Source of the DNA: Polaribacter sp. Z022
GTDB taxonomy: Bacteria; Bacteroidota; Bacteroidia; Flavobacteriales; Flavobacteriaceae
Length of the DNA: 64,000 bases
Direction: 5' to 3'
Assembly: GCF_023555495.1 (NCBI RefSeq)
Contig: NZ_JALCZO010000004.1
Location: 124,001-188,000 of the forward strand
The translations under genes and the position numbers were made by a program. The notes beneath the pieces are model-generated. The model was not told where the DNA came from. It saw only the letters and a list, made by a program, of their open reading frames with translations, and searched no databases. Every line of letters starts with the position of its first letter. Position 1 is the first letter of the stretch. Below, piece after piece: positions 48,076 to 57,521 of this stretch.

Positions 48076-51000
48076 ATGAAAACGCTAAAAAGTATACTTT
48101 TTTTATTTTTATTTATTACCACTAGCCTCTTTAGCCAAAATAGTGACCAATACGTTTATCAAGAAAACTTCGATAATAAAGGTACGTGGCCAACTGGTAG
48201 TAATGATAACAGATCATTAAGTGTTTTTAATGGTAGATATTATTTTGAACACAAAAGATCAAAAGAATCTTGGAAAGTTTCTACATCTACTTTTAATCTT
48301 GACACCTCAAAAGATTTTGATATGGATATTTCTATTCAAAAAATTTCTGGTGTAGATAATTACGGAATCTCATTTTTATATGATTATAAAGATTCTAACA
48401 ACTATAAAGAGTTTGCTTACACTGCAAATGGTTATTTTAGAGTAGCAAAAAACGAAAGCAGTACTTACACCAACATTAAAGAGTGGACAAAATCTGATAA
48501 AATAAAAAAAGGAAATTATAGCGTTAACCAATTAACAGTTTCTAAAAGAGGAAGTACAGTTACTTTTTATATAAACAACTCTAATGTTTATAGTACTTCA
48601 TTTAAAAGATTTGTGGGTAAACAAATGGCTTTAAATTTATATAGAAACCAAAAAGTTTCTATAGATTTTATAAAAGTTAAGCAAATAAATAATAATACAA
48701 ATAACAACACATTTACATCAAATAAAACAATTCTTTTTGAAGGCTTTAATAACAACAACAACAATTGGCCAACAAAAGAAGATGGTGACGTTTCTTTAGA
48801 AATCAGAAATGGAGATTATATTTTTGATCATAAAAGAGCCAGTGGTGGTTGGTCTTCTACTTTAGTAAATAAAATAAATACTTCAAGAAATTTTAAAATT
48901 AGCGCACAAATTAAAAAATTAGCAGGTATACAAAACAACGGTTTTGGGTTAATTTTTGGAAGAGAAGACTCTAATAATCAAAACATGTTTTTTATATCTG
49001 GTAATGGTTCTTATGTTATTAAACATATAAAAGATGGCACACAGTCTTTTACAAAAGATTGGACAGAATCTAGCCATATTAAAACTGGAGATGGAGCTGT
49101 AAACTATTTAAAAGTAGAAAAAGATGGCAGTAAATTAAAATATTACATTAACAGTAATCTAGTGTATACATCCTATTCTTATGAATTTTATGGAGACAGA
49201 ACAGGATTTATTGTTTATGGAAAACAAAAAATATCTATTGGCTATTTAAGTATGGCCTATACAGATAGTAAATCTAACAACAATAATAACAACAGCAACA
49301 ATAAAGACAAAACCACTAAAACCATACTTTATGATAGTTTTTATTCTAACAAAAATGGTTGGGCAATTGCAGATGAAGATTTAACTAAGTTAGAAATTAA
49401 AAATAGTAAATATTACTTTCAATATACAGGAAATAAAGGTTGGACAACCACTAAAGGTTTTGATTTTGATGCCACAAGAGATTTTAAAGTAGAAGCCTCT
49501 ATTCAAAAAATATCTGGTATAAAAAACAATGGTTTTGGTATTGTTTTCGGAAGACAAGATGGAGACAATCAACATCAATTTTTAATAAATGCACTTGGTA
49601 GTTATTCTATAGATAAATATGAAAATGGAAAGTTAAATACACTTGTTGAGTGGACTAAATCTTCTGCAATTAAAAAAGAAAACTACTCTACCAACCTTTT
49701 AAAAATGGAAAAAAGAGGTAGCAAGTTTTATTATTACATAAATAACTCTTTAGTTTACACAGGTTCATATATGAAAGTGTATGGTAAACGTTATGGATTC
49801 TCAATTTTTGACCCTCAAAAAATTGCTGTAGATCATATTTATATTTCTTATTTAGACAATGGTCCAAACAACAATAACATTTTTAATAATAACACTAAGT
49901 TTAAGGGAGATTTAGTTTTTAGTGATGATTTTAATGTTGGTAATACCAATGAATGGGCAACTCAAAATGATGAAAAAATCCATTTTAGATTTAAGAACGG
50001 AAAATATCATATACAACATAAAAGAAAAGAAAAGGGTTGGTCTACTTACATTTCTAAGAAATTTGATAGCTCTAAAGATTTTGAAATAGAAACTAAAATT
50101 GACAAAATTAGTGGTGTAACCAACAACTCTTATGGTTTAACTTGGGGACTAGATGATAATAATAGTTTTAGATTTTTTATAGCAAGTACAGGGTATTATA
50201 AAATTTCTAGAACCGTAAATAATAAAGAAGAAATAATTGTAAAATGGACAAAATCTTCTAATATTAATCAAAACAATGGAGCTTCTAACATTTTAAAAGT
50301 TAGAAGAGATGGAGAATATTACAAATACTACATAAATAATAGATACATAACTAAAACAGATTTTGAACCTTTTTACGGAGATAAAATTGGTTATGTAGTT
50401 TATTCAGATCAAGAAATAGCTATAGATTATTTAAAAATTTATAAAGTAAAAAGTAATAACAACACAAATATTGTAACCAATAAAAAATTAACACTTCCTG
50501 TTTATGATAATTTTGATGGCAATAAAAATGGTTGGAATTTAGAAGATTCTGATGATTATTCTGTAGCTATTGCAAATAGCAAACTATTACTACACAAGAA
50601 AAAAGAAGGAGGAATTTTTATTAGTAGAGATGTAACTATAAATACAGAAAAAGATTTTATTATTGAAACTGCTTTAAGTAGAGTTACAAAATCTACAGAC
50701 GGACTTTATGGTATTACTTTTGGAAGAAAAAATTCTTCAAACGAATATTCATTCTTATTCTCTGGTAATGGAAGTTATATCTACAGAAAGTTTGACAACG
50801 ATGTTTACAAAAAAATTATTCCTTTTACAGAATCTTCTGCTATTAAAACTGGCATAGGAGAATCTAACAAAGTTAAAATTGTAAAATCTGGTAATTTATT
50901 ACGTTTTTACATCAATGATCAATATGTAAATGAAACTCCTTTTGAAGGTTTCTTTGGAAGTAAATTTGGATATAGTATTTATTATGATAAAAAAATAGCT

Positions 51001-52089
51001 GTAGATTATTTAGATATTAAATACCAATCTTCTAACTTTAACAATCCACCTGTTGTTGTAATTACTTCTCCTAATGTAGAAGCTAAAAGAGGTTTTAAAA
51101 TTGTAAAAACTAAAAGAATTCAAGTTAAAGGAAAAGCAACAGATTCTGATGGTATATACGAAATAACAGTAAATGGTATAGAAGCAAACGTTGCAGAAGA
51201 TGGTACTTTTATTGCAAACGTACCTTTAAAATATGGTAAAAACGATTTAATAGTAAAAGCTACAGATTTAAAACAAGCTTCTTCTACTAAAACATTTGTT
51301 ATTAAAAGAAACTCTCCAATTATAGACAATACTATAATTACAGATAATAAAATAGACAAACTAGATATTGGTTTTGGTAAATACCATGCTTTAATTATTG
51401 GTGTTAGTGAGTACAAAGACGAAAGTATTGTAGATTTAAATGGAGAACCAACTAAAGATGCAGATGCTTTAGCTAGTTTATTAATTTCTAAATACAATTT
51501 TAGCCAACAAAATGTTACTGTTTTAAAAAATCCTACAGAAAATCAAATTATAAAACAGTTATACACACTAAGAAAAAACGTTGGTAAAAATGACAATTTA
51601 GTAATTTTCTATGCTGGTCATGGTAACTATGATGAAGCAAGTGAAAAAGGTTATTGGATGCCTGCTGATGCAGAAATGGAATTTGAAGGAAATGTAATTT
51701 TAAACACAAGTATTGTTTCTTACATAAAATCTATTAACTCTAAACATACTTTATTAATTGCAGATGCTTGTTTTAGTGGTAGTATTTTATCTACAAACAG
51801 AAATTATAGCAAAGCTTCAAATGCTGTAAAAACTAAATATTCTTTACCAAGTAGAAGAGCAATTACAAGTGGTACATTAACAACAGTACCTAATAAAAGT
51901 GTATTTATGAAGTACTTGTTAAAAAGATTAAGAGAAAATACCAAAACATATTTATCTGCTGGTCAATTATTTAACATGATAGAAGATCCTGTAATTAATA
52001 ATACTTCTGGAGATAACAAACCTCAATATGCACCAATTAGTAGAACTGGTGATGAAGGTGGAGATTTTATATTTATAAAAAATAATTAA
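48076..52089 (+). CDS. Exported caspase-like (C14) protease with five LamG-like repeats
   Basis: A 1337-residue exported protein. Signal peptide 1-21; five repeats of about 190 residues (starts near 27, 218, 416, 612, 805), each with DNFDxNxNxW-like start, GWxTxxxxxFD..KDFxIE, GFGLIFGR.D.xN and KVxKxGxxLxYYIN, a jelly-roll or LamG-like fold, joined by Asn-rich linkers; an Ig-like domain (about 990-1085); and a C-terminal caspase domain (about 1099-1330) with His1182 (YAGHG) and Cys1232 (DACFSG). No T9SS tail. The repeats may bind glycans or a surface. Exported caspase/papain pairing is unusual. Confidence 0.9.
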   Translation: MKTLKSILFLFLFITTSLFSQNSDQYVYQENFDNKGTWPTGSNDNRSLSVFNGRYYFEHKRSKESWKVSTSTFNLDTSKDFDMDISIQKISGVDNYGISFLYDYKDSNNYKEFAYTANGYFRVAKNESSTYTNIKEWTKSDKIKKGNYSVNQLTVSKRGSTVTFYINNSNVYSTSFKRFVGKQMALNLYRNQKVSIDFIKVKQINNNTNNNTFTSNKTILFEGFNNNNNNWPTKEDGDVSLEIRNGDYIFDHKRASGGWSSTLVNKINTSRNFKISAQIKKLAGIQNNGFGLIFGREDSNNQNMFFISGNGSYVIKHIKDGTQSFTKDWTESSHIKTGDGAVNYLKVEKDGSKLKYYINSNLVYTSYSYEFYGDRTGFIVYGKQKISIGYLSMAYTDSKSNNNNNNSNNKDKTTKTILYDSFYSNKNGWAIADEDLTKLEIKNSKYYFQYTGNKGWTTTKGFDFDATRDFKVEASIQKISGIKNNGFGIVFGRQDGDNQHQFLINALGSYSIDKYENGKLNTLVEWTKSSAIKKENYSTNLLKMEKRGSKFYYYINNSLVYTGSYMKVYGKRYGFSIFDPQKIAVDHIYISYLDNGPNNNNIFNNNTKFKGDLVFSDDFNVGNTNEWATQNDEKIHFRFKNGKYHIQHKRKEKGWSTYISKKFDSSKDFEIETKIDKISGVTNNSYGLTWGLDDNNSFRFFIASTGYYKISRTVNNKEEIIVKWTKSSNINQNNGASNILKVRRDGEYYKYYINNRYITKTDFEPFYGDKIGYVVYSDQEIAIDYLKIYKVKSNNNTNIVTNKKLTLPVYDNFDGNKNGWNLEDSDDYSVAIANSKLLLHKKKEGGIFISRDVTINTEKDFIIETALSRVTKSTDGLYGITFGRKNSSNEYSFLFSGNGSYIYRKFDNDVYKKIIPFTESSAIKTGIGESNKVKIVKSGNLLRFYINDQYVNETPFEGFFGSKFGYSIYYDKKIAVDYLDIKYQSSNFNNPPVVVITSPNVEAKRGFKIVKTKRIQVKGKATDSDGIYEITVNGIEANVAEDGTFIANVPLKYGKNDLIVKATDLKQASSTKTFVIKRNSPIIDNTIITDNKIDKLDIGFGKYHALIIGVSEYKDESIVDLNGEPTKDADALASLLISKYNFSQQNVTVLKNPTENQIIKQLYTLRKNVGKNDNLVIFYAGHGNYDEASEKGYWMPADAEMEFEGNVILNTSIVSYIKSINSKHTLLIADACFSGSILSTNRNYSKASNAVKTKYSLPSRRAITSGTLTTVPNKSVFMKYLLKRLRENTKTYLSAGQLFNMIEDPVINNTSGDNKPQYAPISRTGDEGGDFIFIKNN

Positions 52090-52106
52090 ACATGTATATC
52101 ACTTAA

Positions 52107-52146
52107 AAATAAGCTCTTGTTAATTATAACAAGAGCTTATTTTTTA
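52107..52146 (+). terminator. Intrinsic terminator after the caspase gene
   Basis: Perfect stem AATAAGCTCTTGTTA / TAACAAGAGCTTATT with a T-run. Confidence 0.92.
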
Positions 52147-52164
52147 TAACGCAATTAATAGCTT

Positions 52165-52172
52165 TATATTTG
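52165..52172 (+). promoter_or_regulatory. -7 element upstream of the ion-channel gene
   Basis: TATATTTG fits TAnnTTTG and lies 20 bases before the TTG start of the channel gene. The -33 region falls in the terminator tail and is not recognisable. Confidence 0.45.
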
Positions 52173-52191
52173 TAATTATCAACTTAGTATT

Positions 52192-53022
52192 TTGGAAACA
52201 AATAATCAAAAAAACAATTCTTGGAAACATAGACTTCATGAAATTATTTATGAAGCAGATACCAAAGCAGGTAAGTTATTTGATGTAGTTTTATTAATTG
52301 CAATACTTGCTAGTATTTTATTGGTAATGCTAGAAAGCGTAGAGAGTTTTGACAAAAAATATCACGATTTTCTTAACATTTCTGAGTGGGTTATTACAAT
52401 TCTATTTTCTATTGAATATTTTATCAGAATCATTTCTATAAAAAAACCATTAAAATATATTTTTAGCTTTTATGGTGTTATAGATTTCCTGTCTACAATA
52501 CCTAAATACTTGTCGTTATTTTTTATTGGTTCTCATCATCTTGCAGCATTAAGAGCTTTACGTTTACTAAGAGTTTTTAGAATCTTAAAATTGGCAAGAT
52601 ATATAGGTGAGTCTAATAATTTAATGAAAGCTTTAAAAGCTAGTAAAGCAAAAATTGCAGTTTTCTTATTTTTTGTTCTTATTTTATGTATAATTTTAGG
52701 TACTGTAATGTACATGATAGAAGGAGAAGAAAACGGATTTACAAGCATACCAAGAAGTGTATATTGGGCAATTGTAACCCTAACAACTGTTGGTTATGGA
52801 GACATTGCTCCTAACACACCTTTAGGGCAACTTATTGCAAGTATTATTATGATTTTAGGTTATGGTATTATTGCAATTCCTACAGGAATTGTAACTTCTG
52901 AAATGACAAAAACAAATTTAAATTCTGTAGATACCAACACACAATCTTGTAAAAGTTGTTCTGCAGAAAACCACAAAGACGCTTCTCAATTTTGTTATAA
53001 TTGTGGAAACAAATTAAAATAA
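52192..53022 (+). CDS. Voltage-gated potassium channel (Kv-type) with C-terminal zinc ribbon
   Basis: A 276-residue inner-membrane channel. Six membrane helices; S4 charged helix (LRALRLLRVFRILKLARY, about 117-135) and selectivity filter TTVGYGD near residue 197-203 with the pore helix before it. The last 25 residues form a four-cysteine zinc ribbon (CKSCSAENHKDASQFCYNCG), an unusual addition for this family. Starts at TTG 52192. The stop codon is next to the miaA start, with no gap, so miaA is translated from the same message. Confidence 0.92.
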   Translation: METNNQKNNSWKHRLHEIIYEADTKAGKLFDVVLLIAILASILLVMLESVESFDKKYHDFLNISEWVITILFSIEYFIRIISIKKPLKYIFSFYGVIDFLSTIPKYLSLFFIGSHHLAALRALRLLRVFRILKLARYIGESNNLMKALKASKAKIAVFLFFVLILCIILGTVMYMIEGEENGFTSIPRSVYWAIVTLTTVGYGDIAPNTPLGQLIASIIMILGYGIIAIPTGIVTSEMTKTNLNSVDTNTQSCKSCSAENHKDASQFCYNCGNKLK

Positions 53023-53946
53023 ATGATCTCTAAAAACTTTTTAATTACCATTGTTGGTCCTACTGCCATAGGTAAAACTGCCTTAAGTATTAAACTAGCA
53101 AATCATTTTAAAAGTGATATAATTTCTTGCGATTCAAGGCAATTTTATAAAGAAATGAAAATAGGAACTGCTGTTCCTGAAGATGATGAACTGGCAGCTG
53201 CAAAACATCACTTTATACAAAACAGAAGTATTTTAGAAGATTACAATGTTGGTTCTTTTGAAAAAGATGCACTCAATAAATTAGAAGAACTTTTTAAAGA
53301 AAACCCAGTTCAAATAATGGTTGGTGGAAGTGGTTTGTATGTAGATGCTGTTTTAAAAGGATTAGATTATTTTCCGAAAGTAAATGCAAAAATAAGAGAA
53401 GATTTAAATAGTAAATTAGAAAAAGAAGGCTTAGAATCGCTTCAAAATAAACTTAAAGAATTAGATTTAGAAACCTACAATACAATTGCAATAGACAACC
53501 CTCAAAGAGTAATTAGAGCCTTAGAAATTTGTATAGGTTCTGGTACACCCTACTCAACTTTTAAAAACAAACCAAAAGCACCAAGAAATTTCCATTCTAT
53601 AAAAATTGGTTTAGATGCAGAGAGAGAAATTATTTACAACAGAATTAATATGCGAGTAGATATTATGATTGCAAATGGTTTATTAGAAGAAGCTAAGTTA
53701 TTGCATAAACATAAAAATTTAAACGCATTACAAACTGTAGGTTACAGAGAATTGTTTTCTTATTTTGATGGAGATTTTACCAAAGAATTTGCAATTTCAG
53801 AAATTAAAAAAAACACCAGAAGATTTGCAAAAAGACAAGGAACTTGGTTTAAAAAAGACCAAAATACCTTATGGTTTAATTACCAAACAGAAATAGAGAC
53901 TATTATTGCCAACATTTCTGATAAAATTAACAAAACTAAACAGTAA
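53023..53946 (+). CDS. miaA: tRNA dimethylallyltransferase
   Basis: A 307-residue enzyme that adds a dimethylallyl group to A37 of tRNAs reading UNN codons. P-loop GPTAIGKTALS (about 11-21), SCDSRQFYKEMKIGTAVP, the MVGGSGLYVDAV motif, NPQRVIRALEI and ERLLEEAKLLHK-like downstream region are all present. Length matches the bacterial family (about 300-315). Begins right after the channel gene. Confidence 0.95.
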   Translation: MISKNFLITIVGPTAIGKTALSIKLANHFKSDIISCDSRQFYKEMKIGTAVPEDDELAAAKHHFIQNRSILEDYNVGSFEKDALNKLEELFKENPVQIMVGGSGLYVDAVLKGLDYFPKVNAKIREDLNSKLEKEGLESLQNKLKELDLETYNTIAIDNPQRVIRALEICIGSGTPYSTFKNKPKAPRNFHSIKIGLDAEREIIYNRINMRVDIMIANGLLEEAKLLHKHKNLNALQTVGYRELFSYFDGDFTKEFAISEIKKNTRRFAKRQGTWFKKDQNTLWFNYQTEIETIIANISDKINKTKQ

Positions 53947-53952
53947 CAAACT

Positions 53953-53981
53953 TTTGTAATTCATTCACTTTTATATCTTTG
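53953..53981 (+). promoter_or_regulatory. Bacteroidota-type promoter of the OmpH-like gene
   Basis: TTTG (53953-53956) and TATCTTTG (53974-53981) 17 bases apart give the best promoter match in the window, 20 bases upstream of the ATG at 54002. Confidence 0.75.
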
Positions 53982-54001
53982 TCACACATAAAACAAAAAA
54001 C

Positions 54002-54520
54002 ATGAAATCTAAAATTATATTTATTTGTATTGCTTTTTTTAGCATCGTTTCTATTGCACAATCTAAAGTTGGTACCATTGATAGCGAATATATTGTTGGT
54101 TTAATGCCAGAAACAAAAATTGTTCTTAAAAGATCTCAAGATTATGGAGCAAAATTAGATTCTTCTTTTTCTATTAAATTAAAATTATATCAAACTAAAG
54201 TTGAAGCTTATAAGAAAAACGAAAAGACTTTAGGCGCTTTAGCTAAAAAAACTGAAATAGCAGAACTTACACAAATGGAGGCTGATATTAAACAATATCA
54301 ACAAAATGGAAATAAGTTAATGCAATTAAAAAAGAACGAATTAATGCGTCCTTTATATAAAAAATTAAGCGATGCTATTACTGCTGTTTCTAAAGCAGGA
54401 AACTACACACAAGTTTTAACTTTAACAGGTAACCAATTTGCGTATATAGATAACAAATATGATATTACAGATTTAGTTATTAAACACTTAGGCATTAAAA
54501 TACCTGAAGCTAAAAAGTAA
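54002..54520 (+). CDS. OmpH/Skp-family periplasmic chaperone-like protein
   Basis: A 172-residue periplasmic protein with signal peptide (1-19, SIAQ). Mature part begins SKVGTIDSEYIVGLMPETK and is mostly long helices (a coiled coil about 55-120) then a compact end (YTQVLTLTGNQFAYIDNKYD ITDLV region). This is the Skp/OmpH pattern, for chaperones that guide outer-membrane proteins. Own promoter and terminator, so it is monocistronic. Not flanked by bamA here. Confidence 0.85.
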   Translation: MKSKIIFICIAFFSIVSIAQSKVGTIDSEYIVGLMPETKIVLKRSQDYGAKLDSSFSIKLKLYQTKVEAYKKNEKTLGALAKKTEIAELTQMEADIKQYQQNGNKLMQLKKNELMRPLYKKLSDAITAVSKAGNYTQVLTLTGNQFAYIDNKYDITDLVIKHLGIKIPEAKK

Positions 54521-54542
54521 TTTAAATTACTTTTAACAGATA

Positions 54543-54575
54543 CCAAACCTCACAATTTTTGTGAGGTTTTTTTGT
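54543..54575 (+). terminator. Intrinsic terminator after the OmpH-like gene
   Basis: Stem AAACCTCAC/GTGAGGTTT with T-run, very similar in sequence to the one after gcvT. Confidence 0.9.
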
Positions 54576-54659
54576 TTTAAAAAACACCTATTTAATCATA
54601 GATTAATAGCAACAAAAAAAGTAACTTCGTTATTAAAATTAGAACTTAATCTGCTAACA

Positions 54660-55601
54660 ATGAAAACTAAAGAACTTATTACCTATGTATTATTATGTAT
54701 AATATTTACTTCTTGTTTTCAAAATAAAAAAGAAGCTAAAGTTAATTTTTCAGACAAAAAGCATTTTAAATATATTGCTGTAGATGATCATTACAAAATG
54801 GCATATCTAGATTTAGGAAACCCAGAAAAAGAAACAGTGCTTTTATTACATGGAGAACCTAACAGTTCTTTTGTTTATAGAAACATTGCTCCTCTTTTAG
54901 TAGCACAAAATTACAGAGTAATTATTCCTGATTTGGTTGGATTTGGTTTTTCTGACAAACCAAAAAATAAAGAAATTGTAACTTATACCAACCACACAAA
55001 GTGGATGAATAACTTTATTAAAAACCTAAACCTATCTAAAATAAATTTATTTGCACATGATTGGGGTGGCATGATTTCTTTAAGAATTGTAGCCGAAAAA
55101 CCAACACTTTTTAACAAAGTTGCAGTTTCTTATAGCTATTTATTTGAAGGAAATGAAAACATACCAACAAGCTTTTTAGGTTTTGTTAATTATGCTAAAA
55201 ATGATCCTTCTTTTTTACCTGGTAACATTATGGATTGGGGAAGCAACACAAAACTCAAAGATTCTATTAAAACCATTTACAACAAACCATTTAAAGATAG
55301 TACAGACTTTATATCTGTAAGAAAATTTCCTTCTCTAATTCCTTTAAAAGAAGAAAACAAAGAAGCAATGATTAATAAATTACTTAATAAAAAGCTTAAT
55401 AATTTTTCGAAACCATTTATAACTATTTGGGGAAATCATAAAGATTTAATGTGGATTAGAAAAGATAGTATTTTACAAAAAAACATACTTGGTGCAAAGA
55501 ATAAAAAGCATTATACTATAGATGCAAATCATTTTATTCAAGAAGACAAGCCAAAAGAACTTGCAAAAATTTTAATTGACTTTTTTAATAGTAATGATTA
55601 A
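54660..55601 (+). CDS. Alpha/beta-hydrolase lipoprotein, haloalkane-dehalogenase-like
   Basis: A 313-residue lipoprotein (lipobox FTSC about residue 18). The fold and motifs match haloalkane dehalogenases: LLLHGEPNSSFVYRNI (oxyanion HGEP as in DhlA), IIPDLVGFGFSDKP, the nucleophile Asp in FAHDWGGMIS with halide-stabilising Trp next to it, and the base His in IDANHFIQED. Epoxide hydrolases are close relatives, so the substrate is uncertain; being a lipoprotein is unusual and puts it in the periplasm. The longer frame upstream, from 54561, begins in a terminator and is rejected. Confidence 0.82.
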   Translation: MKTKELITYVLLCIIFTSCFQNKKEAKVNFSDKKHFKYIAVDDHYKMAYLDLGNPEKETVLLLHGEPNSSFVYRNIAPLLVAQNYRVIIPDLVGFGFSDKPKNKEIVTYTNHTKWMNNFIKNLNLSKINLFAHDWGGMISLRIVAEKPTLFNKVAVSYSYLFEGNENIPTSFLGFVNYAKNDPSFLPGNIMDWGSNTKLKDSIKTIYNKPFKDSTDFISVRKFPSLIPLKEENKEAMINKLLNKKLNNFSKPFITIWGNHKDLMWIRKDSILQKNILGAKNKKHYTIDANHFIQEDKPKELAKILIDFFNSND

Positions 55602-55691
55602 ATATAAGTGTTATATAGTTTAAAAAACTTAATAAAATAGGATCTATTAATCCAAAATGGAAATTCTATTTATTGACTTTTTAAAATAAAA

Positions 55692-55773
55692 ACACGAACT
55701 TCGCTAACGCCTGATATAAGTCATTGAAACGAACGTATATCAGCGTAAGTTGTAAGTAATGCGAAAATCGTGC
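55692..55773. repeat. Structured palindrome at the left edge of the island
   Basis: Nested inverted repeats: outer CACGAACTTCGC with GCGAAAATCGTG, inner CTAACGCCTGATATA with TATATCAGCGTAAG. It could fold into a long imperfect hairpin. The 399-base gap 55602-56000 holds this element, then four GCCAACGC copies, and no gene. Confidence 0.7.
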
Positions 55774-55782
55774 TAAAATTGA

Positions 55783-55932
55783 ACATTTGAACTAAAAAAA
55801 GCCAACGCGCAAACAGCACATTTATTTTTTTGCCAACGCGAAAAGCCAACGCTGAAAAAAATAAAAGAGCTGTTTCTTGCCAACGCTCGAATCAGATTGT
55901 GGGAATCCGTAAAGAAGTAAACTGAAAATGTA
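55783..55932. repeat. GCCAACGC-rich repeat block, left flank
   Basis: Contains ACATTTGAACTAAA (55783-55796), four GCCAACGC copies (55801, 55832, 55845, 55879) and TCTTGCCAACGCTC (55875-55888). Two of these, ACATTTGAACTAAA and TCTTGCCAACGCTC, are repeated exactly on the other side of the three-gene operon (59801-59828). Signals of a cassette boundary. Confidence 0.75.
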
Positions 55933-56000
55933 ATAAATTGCTGAATTGTATGAAAAAAGAAGAGTAACTGCTTTTTTCTAAAGCTCTAAATAGAAATGAA

Positions 56001-57512
56001 ATGCTGAAAAAAATTACTCTGAAAGGAGAACAGAAAAAAGTACTATTCTTACCACCAACAAATCCAATTCAGATTAAAGGAGTTGCTGGAAGTGGAAAAA
56101 CCACAGTCGCACTTTATAGAGCAAAACATTTACTTGAAACACAAGCTAATCTTTTTAAGGAAACTAAAATTGTAATATTTACATACAATAAAACACTTGC
56201 TGCGTATATCAAAGCTATTAAACCATATATAAATGGTGGGTATCAAAAAGATAGTGATGAACTCAAACCTAAAACAGCAGATGGACTAAATGTCCAAATT
56301 ATAAATTTTCACAGTTGGGCTTATCATTTTGCAGGAATACAGTACAACCAGACTGTTATGCAATGGACTCAAATTGAATATATAGAAGACATAATCAGCG
56401 GACTATCTTCAAGTACATCTAACATTTTAGATAAAAGTGCAGAATTTTTTCAAGAAGAAATTTCTTGGATGAAAGGTAAATTGTTCAATAACAAATCAGA
56501 ATATCTTGAAGCTGCGAGAACTGGTAGAGGAACTTCTGACCGTGTTACAAAAGTAGATAAAGAAGTTATTTGGGTAGTTTACGAAAAATATAATCAGGAA
56601 TTGAAAAACAGAGGTCAAGTAGATTTTGATGACTATGCAATTCTTGCATTAAAAAAGATACAAAATGATAGTAGTTTTATTCCGCCATACACTCATATAA
56701 TAATTGATGAAGCACAAGATTTAAATAAAGCACAAATTTTAACTATTTCAAGTTTAGTAGATACAGAAACAAACAGTTTATCAATAATTGCTGATGCAGC
56801 ACAACGTATTTTCAAAAGTGGTTTCGTTTGGAGTGAAGTTGGTATTAACGTAAGAGGTGGTAGAACAATTGAATTTAAGAAGAATTACAGAAATACTGTT
56901 CATATTGCTAAAGCTGCACTTTCTCTGCTTTCAAACGAGAAAGACCAATCTGAATTTACAACAGTAGAAACTGCATTAACAGGTGGAGAAAAACCGAAAA
57001 TTGCTTATTATTCAGATTTTGACGAGCAATTAAATCATCTTGATGACCAACTAACAATACTAAAAAACAGTAGTAATCTTAAAAGTACGGTTGTTTTACA
57101 TAGGTCAACAAGTGGAGTAAAACAAATAAAAGCTTTTTTAGATGCAAATGGTTTTTCTACAGAATTAGTAAAATCTAATCTTGCAGTAAATTATGGAAGT
57201 GATAGCATTAAAATATGCACAATGTCATCAGTAAAAGGACTTGAATTTAACAATGTAATTATCCTTGACCTCAATGATGACATTATACCTTATCCACCAG
57301 GTTTTATTGAAGCAGATGATGAATTTCATATTTCAACAGAGCGAAGGTTACTTTATACTTGTATGACAAGAGCAAGAAACAAACTTTATCTATTTTCAAG
57401 TGACAAGCTAAATCCGTCAAGGTATTTGAAAGAAATAAACGCAAGTTTATTAGAAGATATAAGTCCAAAAAGTTCTTCTAAAAGAACTTATGATAATGAC
57501 TTACCTTTTTAA
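56001..57512 (+). CDS. Compact UvrD-type superfamily 1 helicase
   Basis: A 503-residue helicase-like ATPase. Walker A GVAGSGKTTVAL (27-38), Walker B IIIDEAQDLN (about 233-242), SIIADAAQRIF (motif III), KKNYRNTVHIAKAA (motif IV), TMSSVKGLEFNNVIILDL (motif V) and LLYTCMTRARNKLYLFS (motif VI), so both RecA lobes are complete; the 1B/2B inserts are short compared with UvrD or Rep (about 700 residues). It opens the operon; the DarT-like gene follows by 9 bases. Base and codon use is a little different from core genes (more CTT/CTG Leu), suggesting later gain. Role within the module is unknown: sensing, unwinding or repair are all possible. Confidence 0.88.
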   Translation: MLKKITLKGEQKKVLFLPPTNPIQIKGVAGSGKTTVALYRAKHLLETQANLFKETKIVIFTYNKTLAAYIKAIKPYINGGYQKDSDELKPKTADGLNVQIINFHSWAYHFAGIQYNQTVMQWTQIEYIEDIISGLSSSTSNILDKSAEFFQEEISWMKGKLFNNKSEYLEAARTGRGTSDRVTKVDKEVIWVVYEKYNQELKNRGQVDFDDYAILALKKIQNDSSFIPPYTHIIIDEAQDLNKAQILTISSLVDTETNSLSIIADAAQRIFKSGFVWSEVGINVRGGRTIEFKKNYRNTVHIAKAALSLLSNEKDQSEFTTVETALTGGEKPKIAYYSDFDEQLNHLDDQLTILKNSSNLKSTVVLHRSTSGVKQIKAFLDANGFSTELVKSNLAVNYGSDSIKICTMSSVKGLEFNNVIILDLNDDIIPYPPGFIEADDEFHISTERRLLYTCMTRARNKLYLFSSDKLNPSRYLKEINASLLEDISPKSSSKRTYDNDLPF

Positions 57513-57521
57513 AAAACAACT

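Noticed and set aside
51120-51497. Antisense open frame of 125 codons inside the caspase gene
   Set aside because: It lies entirely opposite a well-supported coding region and has no recognisable domain or start context. Similar antisense frames at 242-592, 42927-43283 and 22096-22410 were dropped for the same reason.
48076-52089. T9SS sorting signal on the caspase protein
   Set aside because: The protein ends in the caspase domain; no C-terminal sorting domain like that of the LRR protein was found.
54561-54659. Upstream start for the dehalogenase-like gene
   Set aside because: The extension is in a terminator; the ATG at 54660 gives a proper lipoprotein signal.
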